Shown piece after piece: positions 54,863 to 63,572 of a stretch of 64,000 nt of DNA (position 1 is its first letter; each line of letters opens with the position of its first letter). The DNA is taken from assembly GCA_902795355.1 (NCBI GenBank), contig CADBKZ010000006.1:86496-150495 (forward strand). The letters run 5' to 3'. This DNA comes from an uncultured Ruminococcus sp. GTDB lineage: Bacteria > Bacillota > Clostridia > Oscillospirales > CAG-272. The translations under genes were made by a program, and so were the position numbers. Below the pieces are notes generated by a model. The model worked only from the letters and a program-made list of their open reading frames with translations, did no database searches and was not told the DNA's origin.

Positions 54863-54891
54863 ATTTTATCATATTTTTACAGGAATGTCAA
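54863..54891 (-). promoter_or_regulatory. Promoter of the araC gene
   Basis: Minus-strand TTGACA (54886-54891), 17-base spacer, TAAAAT (54863-54868). Confidence 0.85.
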
Positions 54892-54932
54892 CTAAAATCT
54901 TAATTTTGTGTTATAAATCCATAAAATAGTTA

Positions 54933-54961
54933 TTTACATTGGAGGATTTTTGCTTTATAAT
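54933..54961 (+). promoter_or_regulatory. Promoter of the SBP2 cluster
   Basis: TTTACA (54933-54938), 17-base spacer, TATAAT (54956-54961), 63 bases before the SBP2 ATG and divergent from the araC promoter. Confidence 0.85.
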
Positions 54962-55024
54962 AACAAGTAAGGCGGGGGAACATCCGCAACCGCCGCCGAA
55001 AAAACAGAAAGTGAGGACTTCACA

Positions 55025-56521
55025 ATGAAGCACTTCCAGCCCGTTCTCGCGCTGCTATGCGCAATCGTTCTGCTCGTCGGCGTTCTTTCCGCCTGCGGTG
55101 GCGGGGGCAAAAAGCCGGTTGTTACCGAATCGGGAGAAAACACCGCCGCCGGCTCCTCGGCCGGAACCGCAGAGCCGGACGCGTTCGACTACGAATCCGG
55201 CGACCGCTTGGACAAATCCTTGGACTACGGCAACGATCCGTTCAAAATCATCACTTGGAACACCCAATTGATCTCCGACTGGATCCCCGAGTACTCGGAT
55301 AACCTCTCCGCCGTTGACGAGGCGATCTATAAGCATCTGGTCAACGTGGAGGATCGCCTGAATCTGGACATTTCCATTCAGGAAATCCCCGGCCGCTATG
55401 CCCAAATGGAATCCTTTATTGAAACGCTGGATTCCTACAAAATGGCGGGGCTGATGCCCGATTTGGTGTGCCAATACAGTTTGAGCGCGTCCATCGGCAT
55501 GCTCCGCGGGCTGTACGACGACCTGCTCCAACCCAACCACATCGATTACGACGCCCCTTGGTGGAACAAGAGCTTGGTGGAAGGAAACACCGTTCACGAA
55601 AGCCTCTACTACATCACCGGAGACATGACCCCGACCATTACCTACAATATGTACCTGATGATGTTCAACAAAGAGTTGATCGAACGCTACCACCTCGAAT
55701 CCCCCTACACCATGGTGGACGAGGGCAACTGGACGCTCGGCCGCTTTATGGAGCTGATTAAGGATACCGCCCTGAACCCCAACTCGAGCGGAACCTACAA
55801 CTCCGCCGACAACGTGATGTACGGCCTTGACGTTCGCAAACTCTCGGTGGACGCGTTCCAGACCGGTTTCGGCATTTCTGCCGTTGCCAAGCAGAACACC
55901 AACGACAATTGGACGCTCTCCAAGGACTACACCGGAACCCGCATGACCGACATTGTGGATACCGTTCGCGCCATGGTTTTCAACAACCCCGACGTTTTCT
56001 ATGATAAGGACGGCACATACGACCTTGTCCCCTTTACCGATAATCACGCCATTTTCCTGACCGCCACTCCCTACGACGTTGAGCGCGCGATCCGTGATCA
56101 TGGCATGGAAGTGGGCGTTGCGCCGATCCCGAAATACGACGCCCAGCAAGAGGGCTACGGAACGCGCCTCGGCGTAACCGTTTCGCTCTTCTCGGTTCCC
56201 GCGGGGCTTGGAGACGATTACGCCCGCTCCACCGCGGTTGTGGAAGCCCTTGCGATTGACGGATACCGGAACCTGACGCCCGTCGTTTTTGAAAAGACCT
56301 TCTGCACCCGCTATGCCAACCGCCCCGAGGACACCGAAATGTTCCTTCTGGTCCGCGATAGCATCGTTTACGATCCCGGGAACTTCTACAACGCGTTAAG
56401 CTCCTTCTCGGCCCTGCGCAACTGCGTTTATAACGATTCCTCTTGGCAAACCTACTTGGATAGCAAATTGATGGCCCGCCATGTTCCGGCGTTGGCCGAC
56501 ATTAACAAAATGGGAACCTGA
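55025..56521 (+). CDS. Extracellular solute-binding lipoprotein (orphan, SBP2)
   Basis: A 498-residue lipoprotein: signal peptide with lipobox VLSAC (Cys about residue 24), Ser/Gly/Thr linker, then a two-lobe binding fold (FKIITWNTQLISDWIPEY; DYDAPWWNKSLVEGNTVHES; NWTLGRFMELIKDTAL). It is related in layout to SBP1 at 24089-25609. No permease or ATPase gene follows; instead the next genes encode surface and secreted proteins. It may feed an ABC transporter encoded elsewhere or act as a surface glycan receptor. Confidence 0.85.
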   Translation: MKHFQPVLALLCAIVLLVGVLSACGGGGKKPVVTESGENTAAGSSAGTAEPDAFDYESGDRLDKSLDYGNDPFKIITWNTQLISDWIPEYSDNLSAVDEAIYKHLVNVEDRLNLDISIQEIPGRYAQMESFIETLDSYKMAGLMPDLVCQYSLSASIGMLRGLYDDLLQPNHIDYDAPWWNKSLVEGNTVHESLYYITGDMTPTITYNMYLMMFNKELIERYHLESPYTMVDEGNWTLGRFMELIKDTALNPNSSGTYNSADNVMYGLDVRKLSVDAFQTGFGISAVAKQNTNDNWTLSKDYTGTRMTDIVDTVRAMVFNNPDVFYDKDGTYDLVPFTDNHAIFLTATPYDVERAIRDHGMEVGVAPIPKYDAQQEGYGTRLGVTVSLFSVPAGLGDDYARSTAVVEALAIDGYRNLTPVVFEKTFCTRYANRPEDTEMFLLVRDSIVYDPGNFYNALSSFSALRNCVYNDSSWQTYLDSKLMARHVPALADINKMGT

Positions 56522-56547
56522 CCGCGAAAGGACGGCAATATAATAAT

Positions 56548-58368
56548 ATGAAAAAACGCATCTTTTCCGGTCTGCTCGTTCTGTTGGCTCTGGTTCTTCT
56601 CGCGGGGTGCGGCGGCAGCGGAACCGCTATCGGCTCCGGCGAGAAAACAAGCGGAACCAAATCGGGCGGTACCACAACGGCCAAACCGTCGGCGGCGGAT
56701 GGCGTCGCCATGGTTCAGAACGGCGAAGCCGCGGTGAAAATTGCCTACGCGGCGGCCGACGCCGAAGCAACCGCGGGAGCCATTGAAACGCTGCGGACCT
56801 CGTTCGCGCAAAAACTCGGCGTAACGCTCGCCGAGCCGTCGGTCTGGCAGGAGTCGTTCGCGGGCGAGCCTTGCATCGCGTTCGGCAACATCGGCGATGA
56901 AACCGCCTCGGCGCTTTACGCCGGCATGCGCACCCGCGGCTATGCCGTCGCGGTGAACGGCAAAACGGTCTATATCGCCGCGCAAACAACCGATGGCTAC
57001 GCCATGGCGGTAAACGCCATGGTAACGCACCTGAAAAAGCTCGCGGGCAACGTTGAAACCATTGCCGAGCTGTCGCTTGAAAAGAACTATTCCGTAAACT
57101 ACGAAGGCAGGTACTCTTTGATGAACGCACAAATCAACGGCGTGGAGCTGAAAGACCTTGAAATTCTCGCGCCGACGGACGCGCGGATTACCTCGGACGT
57201 ATTGGAAACCCTCTCCGCAAATCTGACCGATTTCTACGGTTATCGTTTTCAAACCGCCTCGCAGGCCGCCGAGGGAAAGCACTACATCCGCATGGAGATC
57301 GATTCCTCGATTGATCCGCAGCACTACGGCTACCGCGTGAAGGGCGGCGACCTCTGCATTGTTTCGGCGGGCGGCTACTCCATGAAGCTCGCGGCGCGCG
57401 CGATCGGCAGCGTGATCCGCCCCGATAACACCGTAAACGAAATCACTCTGAACAACGGCGACGTTCGCATTACCCACCAATTGGATAACCCAACGGGCCT
57501 TGCCCGCCCCGCCAACGCCGATCTGCGGGTCATGTCCGCAAACGTGGCGGCAAGCTTCTGGACGCCGGAAGCCGACGAACAGGGCTACCCCGTGAGCGTT
57601 CGCGGCGAGATCTTCGATTCCTATTTGCAGGTATACGATCCCGACGTGGTCGGCTTGCAGGAGTTCTGCGACCAATGGATGGATTACGTTACCGAAAAGT
57701 ACGCCGGAACGCCTTGGAAGCTCGCAACGGGCGGCGGCGAACGCATGTATTTCCTGAACGCCATTCTCTACCGCTCGGATCGCTACACCTTGGTAACTTC
57801 CGGCTGGGAGAACTACCCGCCAAGCGATTCGCAGGCTTGGGGCGGGCGGTATATGTGCTGGGCGGTTCTCCAAAAAATCGGGGCAGCCGAGCCAACGGCC
57901 GCCGTTCTCAACGTCCATTGGACGGGCGAGGACAAGAACATTGACGCAAATCGCACCCAAATGCAATTGACCCACCAAAAGCTCACCGAGCTGCAAAACC
58001 AATACCACTGCCCCGTGGCGGTAACGGGCGACTTTAACACCCGCGATTTCCTTTCCGCCGAGGTACGGGGCGACGCCGCGGTTCCCAACGCCGCCATTTC
58101 GCACAAATGCTACACGGAATTGCTTGCGGACGGAACCGTGAAAGACGCGAAATTCTATTGCGACAAACAGGTGAACGACATCGGCGACGTTCACGACTGG
58201 GGCGGCGGCGCGTCCGCGCGCATCTGGTCGTTCGCCCATATCTTCGTCAGCTCGGATACCTCCGTCCGCCAATTCTACACCGCGTGGGATAACGACCAAG
58301 AATGGCTCTCCGACCACGCGTTCCTGATTGCGGACATTGACACCGCAACCAAAAAGGCATCTACCTGA
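56548..58368 (+). CDS. Lipoprotein with C-terminal endonuclease/exonuclease/phosphatase domain
   Basis: A 606-residue surface lipoprotein (lipobox LLAGC, Cys about residue 21). Residues 50-310 form an alpha/beta region of unknown family (AVKIAYAAADAEATAGAIET; GYSMKLAARAIGSVIRPDNT) similar to N-terminal domains that precede secreted hydrolases. The C-terminal about 280 residues are an EEP domain: ADLRVMSANVAASF, VVGLQEFCDQW (catalytic Glu), VLNVHWTGED, VTGDFNTRDF and WLSDHAFLIADI (final Asp-His). Substrate could be nucleic acid, phosphodiester lipid or sugar phosphate. The ribosome site (AAAGGA) is unusually far, about 14 bases, from the ATG. Confidence 0.82.
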   Translation: MKKRIFSGLLVLLALVLLAGCGGSGTAIGSGEKTSGTKSGGTTTAKPSAADGVAMVQNGEAAVKIAYAAADAEATAGAIETLRTSFAQKLGVTLAEPSVWQESFAGEPCIAFGNIGDETASALYAGMRTRGYAVAVNGKTVYIAAQTTDGYAMAVNAMVTHLKKLAGNVETIAELSLEKNYSVNYEGRYSLMNAQINGVELKDLEILAPTDARITSDVLETLSANLTDFYGYRFQTASQAAEGKHYIRMEIDSSIDPQHYGYRVKGGDLCIVSAGGYSMKLAARAIGSVIRPDNTVNEITLNNGDVRITHQLDNPTGLARPANADLRVMSANVAASFWTPEADEQGYPVSVRGEIFDSYLQVYDPDVVGLQEFCDQWMDYVTEKYAGTPWKLATGGGERMYFLNAILYRSDRYTLVTSGWENYPPSDSQAWGGRYMCWAVLQKIGAAEPTAAVLNVHWTGEDKNIDANRTQMQLTHQKLTELQNQYHCPVAVTGDFNTRDFLSAEVRGDAAVPNAAISHKCYTELLADGTVKDAKFYCDKQVNDIGDVHDWGGGASARIWSFAHIFVSSDTSVRQFYTAWDNDQEWLSDHAFLIADIDTATKKAST

Positions 58369-58421
58369 CAAAACGTCGGGTTTATAGCAAAAAAACAAAA
58401 ACAGAAAGGAACTGAACCATC

Positions 58422-60008
58422 ATGAAACGAACACTTGCCCTCAAAAAATCGCTTTCCCTGACCCTCGCGTTCCTGCTTGTCCTCTCCCTGCTCGCCGTTC
58501 TTCCCTTTACGGCTTCGGCCGCCGACCCCACGCCCACCGATGGTTGGGCCGCCGTTGACGGCGTTTGGACCATTTCCAACGTCAACGATATGATGGCATT
58601 CCAAGCAAAGATCAAAGATTATTACACATTTGAAAACGAAACCGTAAAATTGACCACTGACATTGACCTTTCCGGCATTGAATGGACCGGATATAAGGCC
58701 AACAGTTCCAGCAATAACACCACATTCAACGGAACCTTGGATGGGCAAGGACATAAAATTTCCAATCTGACCATTCAAAACGCAACAACCGGAAACCTCG
58801 GCTTTGTTCTTTTCCTCGGCAATTGCACCATCCGCAACATTGCGTTTGTAAACGGAAATGTAAACGCTTCAACCGGCAATACATGCGGCATTCTGGCCGC
58901 CCAAGTGATGAACGGAAAGGCTGCAACCCTCGAAAATGTTTACGTTTCGGGTTCGGTAACAGCTCCCGATAAAAACCGCAACATGATCGGCGGCGTGGTT
59001 GGTATCGCAAGAGGCTCTTTTAGCGCAACCAATTGCGTGTTCGATGTTGACGTTACCGGTCAAAAAGGCGTTGGAGCCATTCTCGGCGCGCAAAACAATA
59101 CCGGAATCGCAACCTTTATTGATTGCGCATCCTATGGAAGCGTTTCGATAGATAACAGCATGTATCGGGCTTCCGGCGGCTTCATCGGAATCCTTTCCGG
59201 AAACGCAAGCTTTACCCGTTGCGTCAGCGCAGCCACGCTTTCCGACCCCAAACGCATTGCGGACGCGTTCTTCTGCCTTGACAGAACCAACTGCAATTTC
59301 GCAGCTACTCTCGCTACCGACCCCACCGTTACCTTGACCGACTGCTATGCGGTTTACGACATTGCCGACCGTTATGCCATCGGCGCATATAATGCCGAGG
59401 GAGAATCCCGCACGGTATTCAATGTAAACATTTCCTATACCGATCCCGTATCCAATGTCAATTATGAAGGTTCCACGTTGGTCAATCATCTTGCCGACCT
59501 GAAAACCTGCCTGACCTCTATGGTGGATCCCTCGAACGCGGCGTTTCGCTTGGAAGATTACGCGCCGCTCGCCTCTTGGGCGATGATTGACGGCAAGATT
59601 GTTCCGAGCGCGTATGCCAAAGCGTTCGACCTCTGCCCCGTTTCCGAAACGCTGGGCTATCAGGTTGCCGTGGAAGAAAACGCCGACGGAACCAAGGACA
59701 TCCGCTTGGTTGCCGAGGTTGGCGACCTCAACTATGCCAACATCGGGTTCCAGCTCACCATTGCGCGCGATAACGGAACATCCGCGCAAACCACCATTTC
59801 CGGCACCAAGGTTTATCAATCCATTCAGGCTCTTGGCGAAACCGTGAACGCAACCGAGGGCAAATACATTGTGGCGTTGGTACTGAAAAACGTGGACTAC
59901 GCAACCTACGCCCATACGATTACCGTAAAAGGCTTTGTTACCCTCTTGGATGAAACCACCGTTCTTTCCACCGCGAGCCACGAATTTGTCCTCGCAAAAA
60001 AGGCCTGA
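58422..60008 (+). CDS. Secreted beta-helix (GLUG-like) protein
   Basis: A 528-residue exported protein with a Sec signal ending in TASAAD. The first 300 residues after it consist of repeating short strands of the GLUG or pectate-lyase-like type (FNGTLDGQGHKISNLTIQNA; TLENVYVSGSVTAP; FSATNCVFDVDVTGQKGVGA), as in right-handed beta-helix adhesins. The C-terminal about 130 residues (IRLVAEVGDLNYANIGFQLT) form a separate beta-rich domain. No LPxTG or membrane anchor is visible, so it may be released or held by partner lipoproteins. Codon use is more A/T-rich in the repeat part. Confidence 0.8.
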   Translation: MKRTLALKKSLSLTLAFLLVLSLLAVLPFTASAADPTPTDGWAAVDGVWTISNVNDMMAFQAKIKDYYTFENETVKLTTDIDLSGIEWTGYKANSSSNNTTFNGTLDGQGHKISNLTIQNATTGNLGFVLFLGNCTIRNIAFVNGNVNASTGNTCGILAAQVMNGKAATLENVYVSGSVTAPDKNRNMIGGVVGIARGSFSATNCVFDVDVTGQKGVGAILGAQNNTGIATFIDCASYGSVSIDNSMYRASGGFIGILSGNASFTRCVSAATLSDPKRIADAFFCLDRTNCNFAATLATDPTVTLTDCYAVYDIADRYAIGAYNAEGESRTVFNVNISYTDPVSNVNYEGSTLVNHLADLKTCLTSMVDPSNAAFRLEDYAPLASWAMIDGKIVPSAYAKAFDLCPVSETLGYQVAVEENADGTKDIRLVAEVGDLNYANIGFQLTIARDNGTSAQTTISGTKVYQSIQALGETVNATEGKYIVALVLKNVDYATYAHTITVKGFVTLLDETTVLSTASHEFVLAKKA

Positions 60009-60038
60009 CCCGCGCGAAACCGAAGAAAGGAGATTTTC

Positions 60039-60170
60039 ATGATGAAACTTTATGAACATCCCGAACTCGTCCTGTTCGCGCTCTCCCGAGAGGATATTCT
60101 CACCCTTTCGGATAACGGCGAGGGCGGCGACGCACTCTCCATTTCCTACAAAGATCTGGTTTTTGAGTAA
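60039..60170 (+). CDS. 43-aa orphan peptide with a conserved-looking C-terminus
   Basis: An open frame of 43 codons with a strong AAAGGAG ribosome site 6 to 7 bases ahead of a double ATG. The peptide reads MMKLYEHPELVLFALSREDI then LTLSDNGEGGDALSISYKDL and VFE. It has no signal peptide. From memory it resembles numerous uncharacterised short peptides of gut Clostridia with the pattern Y-E-x-P-E-x-x-x-x-x-L-x-x-E-D-x-x-T-x-S. Its last 21 residues align without gaps to the end of the lipoprotein encoded next. Too short for routine gene callers, but position between two coupled genes and the ribosome site make it convincing. Confidence 0.75.
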   Translation: MMKLYEHPELVLFALSREDILTLSDNGEGGDALSISYKDLVFE

Positions 60171-60212
60171 TCGAACGCCCGAAAACACCCAAACAGGATA
60201 GGAGAAATTGAT

Positions 60213-60575
60213 ATGAACGGAAAACGTCTGATTCTATCGGTTCTGGTCCTTCTGCTGGTTCTTGCCATGCTCTTCGGCTGCGGGTCGTCGAAAGATCCGG
60301 CGGAAACCGCCGAGCCGGAAAGCACGTCCGAAACCGTCGCCGAATCGGCAATGCCAACCAAACCGTCCGATTCCACCACCACGCAGAGAAAACCCGCCGA
60401 AACCAAGCCGGCACAAACCACAGGCCAAACCGTTACCACCGAACCCGCAACCACCGAGGCCGGCGGCGATAACCCGCCTGCCCCGCCGGAGCCTTCCAAG
60501 GCCCTGACCAACGGCGGCGTTGGCGGCGAGGCCGATCTGCTCACCGTTTCCTACGCGGAGCTGACCTTCCAATAA
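60213..60575 (+). CDS. Small lipoprotein with long linker and peptide-like C-terminus
   Basis: A 120-residue lipoprotein: signal peptide with lipobox MLFGC (Cys about residue 23), then about 75 residues of Thr/Pro/Glu/Ala-rich linker with no fold, ending in LTNGGVGGEADLLTVSYAEL and TFQ. The last 21 residues share G, D, L, S, Y, L and F positions with the end of the 43-aa peptide upstream. AGGAG lies 8 bases ahead. The layout suggests a membrane-tethered display of a short C-terminal motif. No known family. Confidence 0.75.
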   Translation: MNGKRLILSVLVLLLVLAMLFGCGSSKDPAETAEPESTSETVAESAMPTKPSDSTTTQRKPAETKPAQTTGQTVTTEPATTEAGGDNPPAPPEPSKALTNGGVGGEADLLTVSYAELTFQ

Positions 60576-60630
60576 ACCGATTCGCGGAGATCCCGCAGCG
60601 GAATTGCTTGCGGTCCCGCGGGTCAAACAT

Positions 60631-60660
60631 CCCCGCGGCGGGTGTTCGCCCGCCGCGGGG
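60631..60660 (+). terminator. GC-rich hairpin between lipoprotein and PHP genes
   Basis: CCCCGCGGCGGG (60631-60642) pairs perfectly with 60649-60660 around TGTTCG. Only a short pyrimidine stretch follows, so it may attenuate rather than fully terminate. Confidence 0.65.
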
Positions 60661-60721
60661 TTCCCTTTGGAAAAAAGGGGCGGCATCCGAAATTCCATCG
60701 CCGCGCAAAAAGGAGCCTTCC

Positions 60722-61564
60722 ATGATACTGCATGATATTCACATCCACACCCACATCTCCTCTTGCGGGAGCCCCGAGGCGTTTGCCGAGGGCTACATCT
60801 CCCGCGCAAAAGAAATCGGCCTGAAAACCGTCGGCTTCTCGGACCACATGTGGGATCGCGCCGTTCCGGGCGCGTCCCGCTGGTATGAGCCGCAGGATTT
60901 TGCCCATGTTTGCGGGCTGATCCCCGAAGTTCCGAAATCGCATCGCGGCGTTCATCTGCTCTTCGGCTGCGAGGCCGAATGCCGCATGGACGGCGTGGTC
61001 GGTCTTTCGGAAGAAGTGGCACAAAAGTTCGATTATATTCTGATCGCCCACGGCCACGACCACATGAAAAACTTTGTGATGCCCGCCGAGTTTCTGGACG
61101 ACCACCCCGCGCACGCAAAATTCGCGGTCCGGCATTTCAAGGACATTCTCCAAAGTCCGCTTCGCAAATATTTTACGTCCGTCGCCCACCCGTTCGTCCC
61201 CGGCACGCGCCATGGGGACACCAACGCCGTTCTTTGCCACATCCCCGACCGCGACTTCCGCGAATGCTTCGAAGCGGCGCGCGACGCGGGAATCGCTTTG
61301 GAAATGAACGGCAGCACCTTTATCGGCTTTTCCGAGGAAGAGATCCGAAACCTCGAATACGTCCGTATGTACGCCATCGCGAAAGAATGCGGTTGCCGCT
61401 TTACCTACGGCTCGGATTCGCATTGCTACGGCGACCGCCAGCTCGGCAAGGTGGAACTGCTGAAATCGCTTGCCGGCATTTCCGATTCGGATTTTCTCGA
61501 TATGAGCCGGAAGCCGGATCGAAAGCAAAACCTTTTTCAACGATTGAGAGGAACCCGAACATGA
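60722..61564 (+). CDS. PHP-domain phosphoesterase (histidinol-phosphatase-like)
   Basis: A 280-residue metal-dependent hydrolase of the PHP superfamily. Metal ligands are visible in DIHIHTHISSCG (residues 5-16), GFSDHMWD (about residue 40), GCEAECRMDG (Glu, about residue 78), AHGHDHMKN, SVAHPFVPGT and GSDSHCYGD near the C-terminus. The ATG at 60722 has AAGGAG 6 bases ahead. The overlap with the GH20 gene (ATGA) and the glycan context suggest a sugar-phosphate or related substrate rather than histidine synthesis; hisK-type activity is an alternative. Confidence 0.87.
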   Translation: MILHDIHIHTHISSCGSPEAFAEGYISRAKEIGLKTVGFSDHMWDRAVPGASRWYEPQDFAHVCGLIPEVPKSHRGVHLLFGCEAECRMDGVVGLSEEVAQKFDYILIAHGHDHMKNFVMPAEFLDDHPAHAKFAVRHFKDILQSPLRKYFTSVAHPFVPGTRHGDTNAVLCHIPDRDFRECFEAARDAGIALEMNGSTFIGFSEEEIRNLEYVRMYAIAKECGCRFTYGSDSHCYGDRQLGKVELLKSLAGISDSDFLDMSRKPDRKQNLFQRLRGTRT

Positions 61565-63462
61565 ATTTCTTTATAGACGAACAAAAAGCCGACGCGCGGG
61601 CGGTCTTTGCGGCGGGCGAAGCGTTCCGCCAAACTGGCCACGCCCTCTCCAACGGCGGCGCGGAACTACGCTTGGAAAAAATGCCGGAAGGTCTTTCGGT
61701 TTCCGTTCGGAACGGGGCATATAAAATCGGCTATTCCTCGCTCTCCTCGCTGATGCGCGCCGTCGGCATTCTTTGCGGCCACCTGAACGACGATTCCTTC
61801 CAAACCGAGCAAAAACCGCAAAGAGAAACGCTTTGCGCCATGCTGGATTGCTCCCGCAACGCGGTTCTCAACCGCGAACGCCGCAAAGAGTTTTGCCGCC
61901 TGCTCGCCGTTATAGGCTATAACGCCGTTATGCTCTACACCGAGGATACCTACCGCATCGAGGGTCAGCCCTATTTCGGCCATCAGCGCGCTACCTTGAC
62001 AACCGAGGATTTTCAGGAACTTGACGACTATTGCGATTCGATCGGCATGGAGCTGATCCCCTGCATACAGACCTTGGCGCATCTCAACACCTTTTTCGGC
62101 TGGCCGGCCGTCGTTGGAAAATACTGCGATTGCAAGGATATTCTGCTTGTGGACGACGAAAAGGTTTACGCGCTGATCGATTCCATGATTGCAACTATGC
62201 GGAAGAACGTTCGGAGCCGCCGCATCCACATTGGCATGGACGAGGCCGGAATGCTCGGCAGAGGATCCTACCTCTCCAAGAACGGCTACCACCCCCCCAA
62301 GGAACTGATGAAGCGGCACCTTGCCCGCGTTATGGAGATCTGCCGCAAATATGATTTCAAGCCCATGATATGGAGCGACATGTTCTTCCTGATGGGCCCG
62401 AACGCCACCCATTATTACGACAAAAAAACACACATCACCGAGGATATTGCCGGCATTGTTCCCCCCGACCTCTCGCTTGTTTATTGGGATTACGACGGCG
62501 TTGACCTTGCGAAATACGAACACATGTTTGCCGAACACTGCAAGTTCCACAATGAAATTGTTTGGGCGGGCGGCGCGCAAACATGGAGCGGCTTGGTCCC
62601 GCTCAACCGCTATTCGGTCAATTCGGAACGGGCCGCGTTGAGCGTTGCCGAAAAATACCCCGTCCGGTTCGTGATTGTTACCATGTGGGGCGACGACGGC
62701 GGAATGTGTTCCCCGTTCTCCGCAATTCCCACCCTGCAGCTTTTTGCGGAGAGCCAATGGGGGTGCGCCACGGACGACGACGCCCTGCGCGCGCGCATGC
62801 GGGAATGCGCCGACGCGGACTACGACGCCTTTATGGACATGGAAGAAATTAACAATATTCCCGGGCGGCAGAAATTCGGATATACCGCCGAATTGCCCAC
62901 GCGGTATATGTTCTATCAGGACATTCTGCTCGGCATGTTCGATAAGCACGTTTCCAAGGGATGCAACGCGCATTTTGCCGAATGCGCGGAGCGATTTGAG
63001 CGGTATTGCCACGGAAAATGGGAATATATCTTCCGCCCCATGCAGGCTCTCTGCCGCGTTCTTGCCCGCAAAGCCGAGCTGGGTCTTTTCCTCAAAGAGG
63101 CCTACGACCGCGGCGACCGCGAAGAATTGAAGCGGCTTGCCGAGGGCGTTCCGCAGATTGTGGAAGAAATTGAACGGCTCCATGAAGTGTTCCGCGAGCA
63201 ATGGATGCGCGATAACTGCCGCATCGGGTTCGAGGTGCAGGACATTCGTTTCGGGGCGTTGACCTTCCGGTTGAAGCAGGCGCAGCGCATTCTGCTCGAC
63301 TACGCGGAAGGAAAAATCGACCGGATCGAGGAATTGGAAGCGGATCGATTATACTATCGTCCCCCGCATGAAGGAGATGAAGAAAAGCTGACTTGCGTAC
63401 CGCTCCGCTATTGGGCAAAAATGCTGACTGCCAACCTGTTCACCAAGAGCCTTTATTACTGA
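61561..63462 (+). CDS. Beta-N-acetylhexosaminidase-like glycoside hydrolase (GH20)
   Basis: A 633-residue cytosolic enzyme (no signal peptide). After a short N-terminal alpha/beta domain the catalytic barrel begins at ETLCAMLDCSRNAVLNRERR (about residue 97); the catalytic Asp-Glu pair is in RRIHIGMDEAGMLG (about residues 220-233), with further pocket segments FKPMIWSDMFFLMG, LVYWDYDGVD and VTMWGDDGGMCS. The layout matches the GH20 branch that lacks a secretion signal and releases terminal GlcNAc or GalNAc. The C-terminal 180 residues are helical. It closes the SBP2 cluster and is followed by a dispersed repeat and terminator. Confidence 0.88.
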   Translation: MNFFIDEQKADARAVFAAGEAFRQTGHALSNGGAELRLEKMPEGLSVSVRNGAYKIGYSSLSSLMRAVGILCGHLNDDSFQTEQKPQRETLCAMLDCSRNAVLNRERRKEFCRLLAVIGYNAVMLYTEDTYRIEGQPYFGHQRATLTTEDFQELDDYCDSIGMELIPCIQTLAHLNTFFGWPAVVGKYCDCKDILLVDDEKVYALIDSMIATMRKNVRSRRIHIGMDEAGMLGRGSYLSKNGYHPPKELMKRHLARVMEICRKYDFKPMIWSDMFFLMGPNATHYYDKKTHITEDIAGIVPPDLSLVYWDYDGVDLAKYEHMFAEHCKFHNEIVWAGGAQTWSGLVPLNRYSVNSERAALSVAEKYPVRFVIVTMWGDDGGMCSPFSAIPTLQLFAESQWGCATDDDALRARMRECADADYDAFMDMEEINNIPGRQKFGYTAELPTRYMFYQDILLGMFDKHVSKGCNAHFAECAERFERYCHGKWEYIFRPMQALCRVLARKAELGLFLKEAYDRGDREELKRLAEGVPQIVEEIERLHEVFREQWMRDNCRIGFEVQDIRFGALTFRLKQAQRILLDYAEGKIDRIEELEADRLYYRPPHEGDEEKLTCVPLRYWAKMLTANLFTKSLYY

Positions 63463-63480
63463 AAAACACCGCGGAATCTT

Positions 63481-63510
63481 CCGAAATTGCGATACGTGTC
63501 AACAAAAAAG
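63481..63510 (+). repeat. Dispersed intergenic repeat, copy G (after GH20)
   Basis: CCGAAATTGCGATACGTGTC with an A run that merges into the following terminator. It is a diverged member of the family with core AATTTGCGGTGCGTGT. Confidence 0.5.
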
Positions 63511-63544
63511 CCCGTTTTTGTCCGCTGGACAAAAACGGGCTTTT
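63506..63544. terminator. Bidirectional terminator between GH20 and aldolase genes
   Basis: AAAAGCCCGTTTTTGTCC (63506-63523) pairs perfectly with 63527-63544 around GCT; A and T runs on both flanks let it serve both convergent genes. Confidence 0.93.
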
Positions 63545-63572
63545 GAATTTTCGGGGGTTGTTACCGTTCGCG

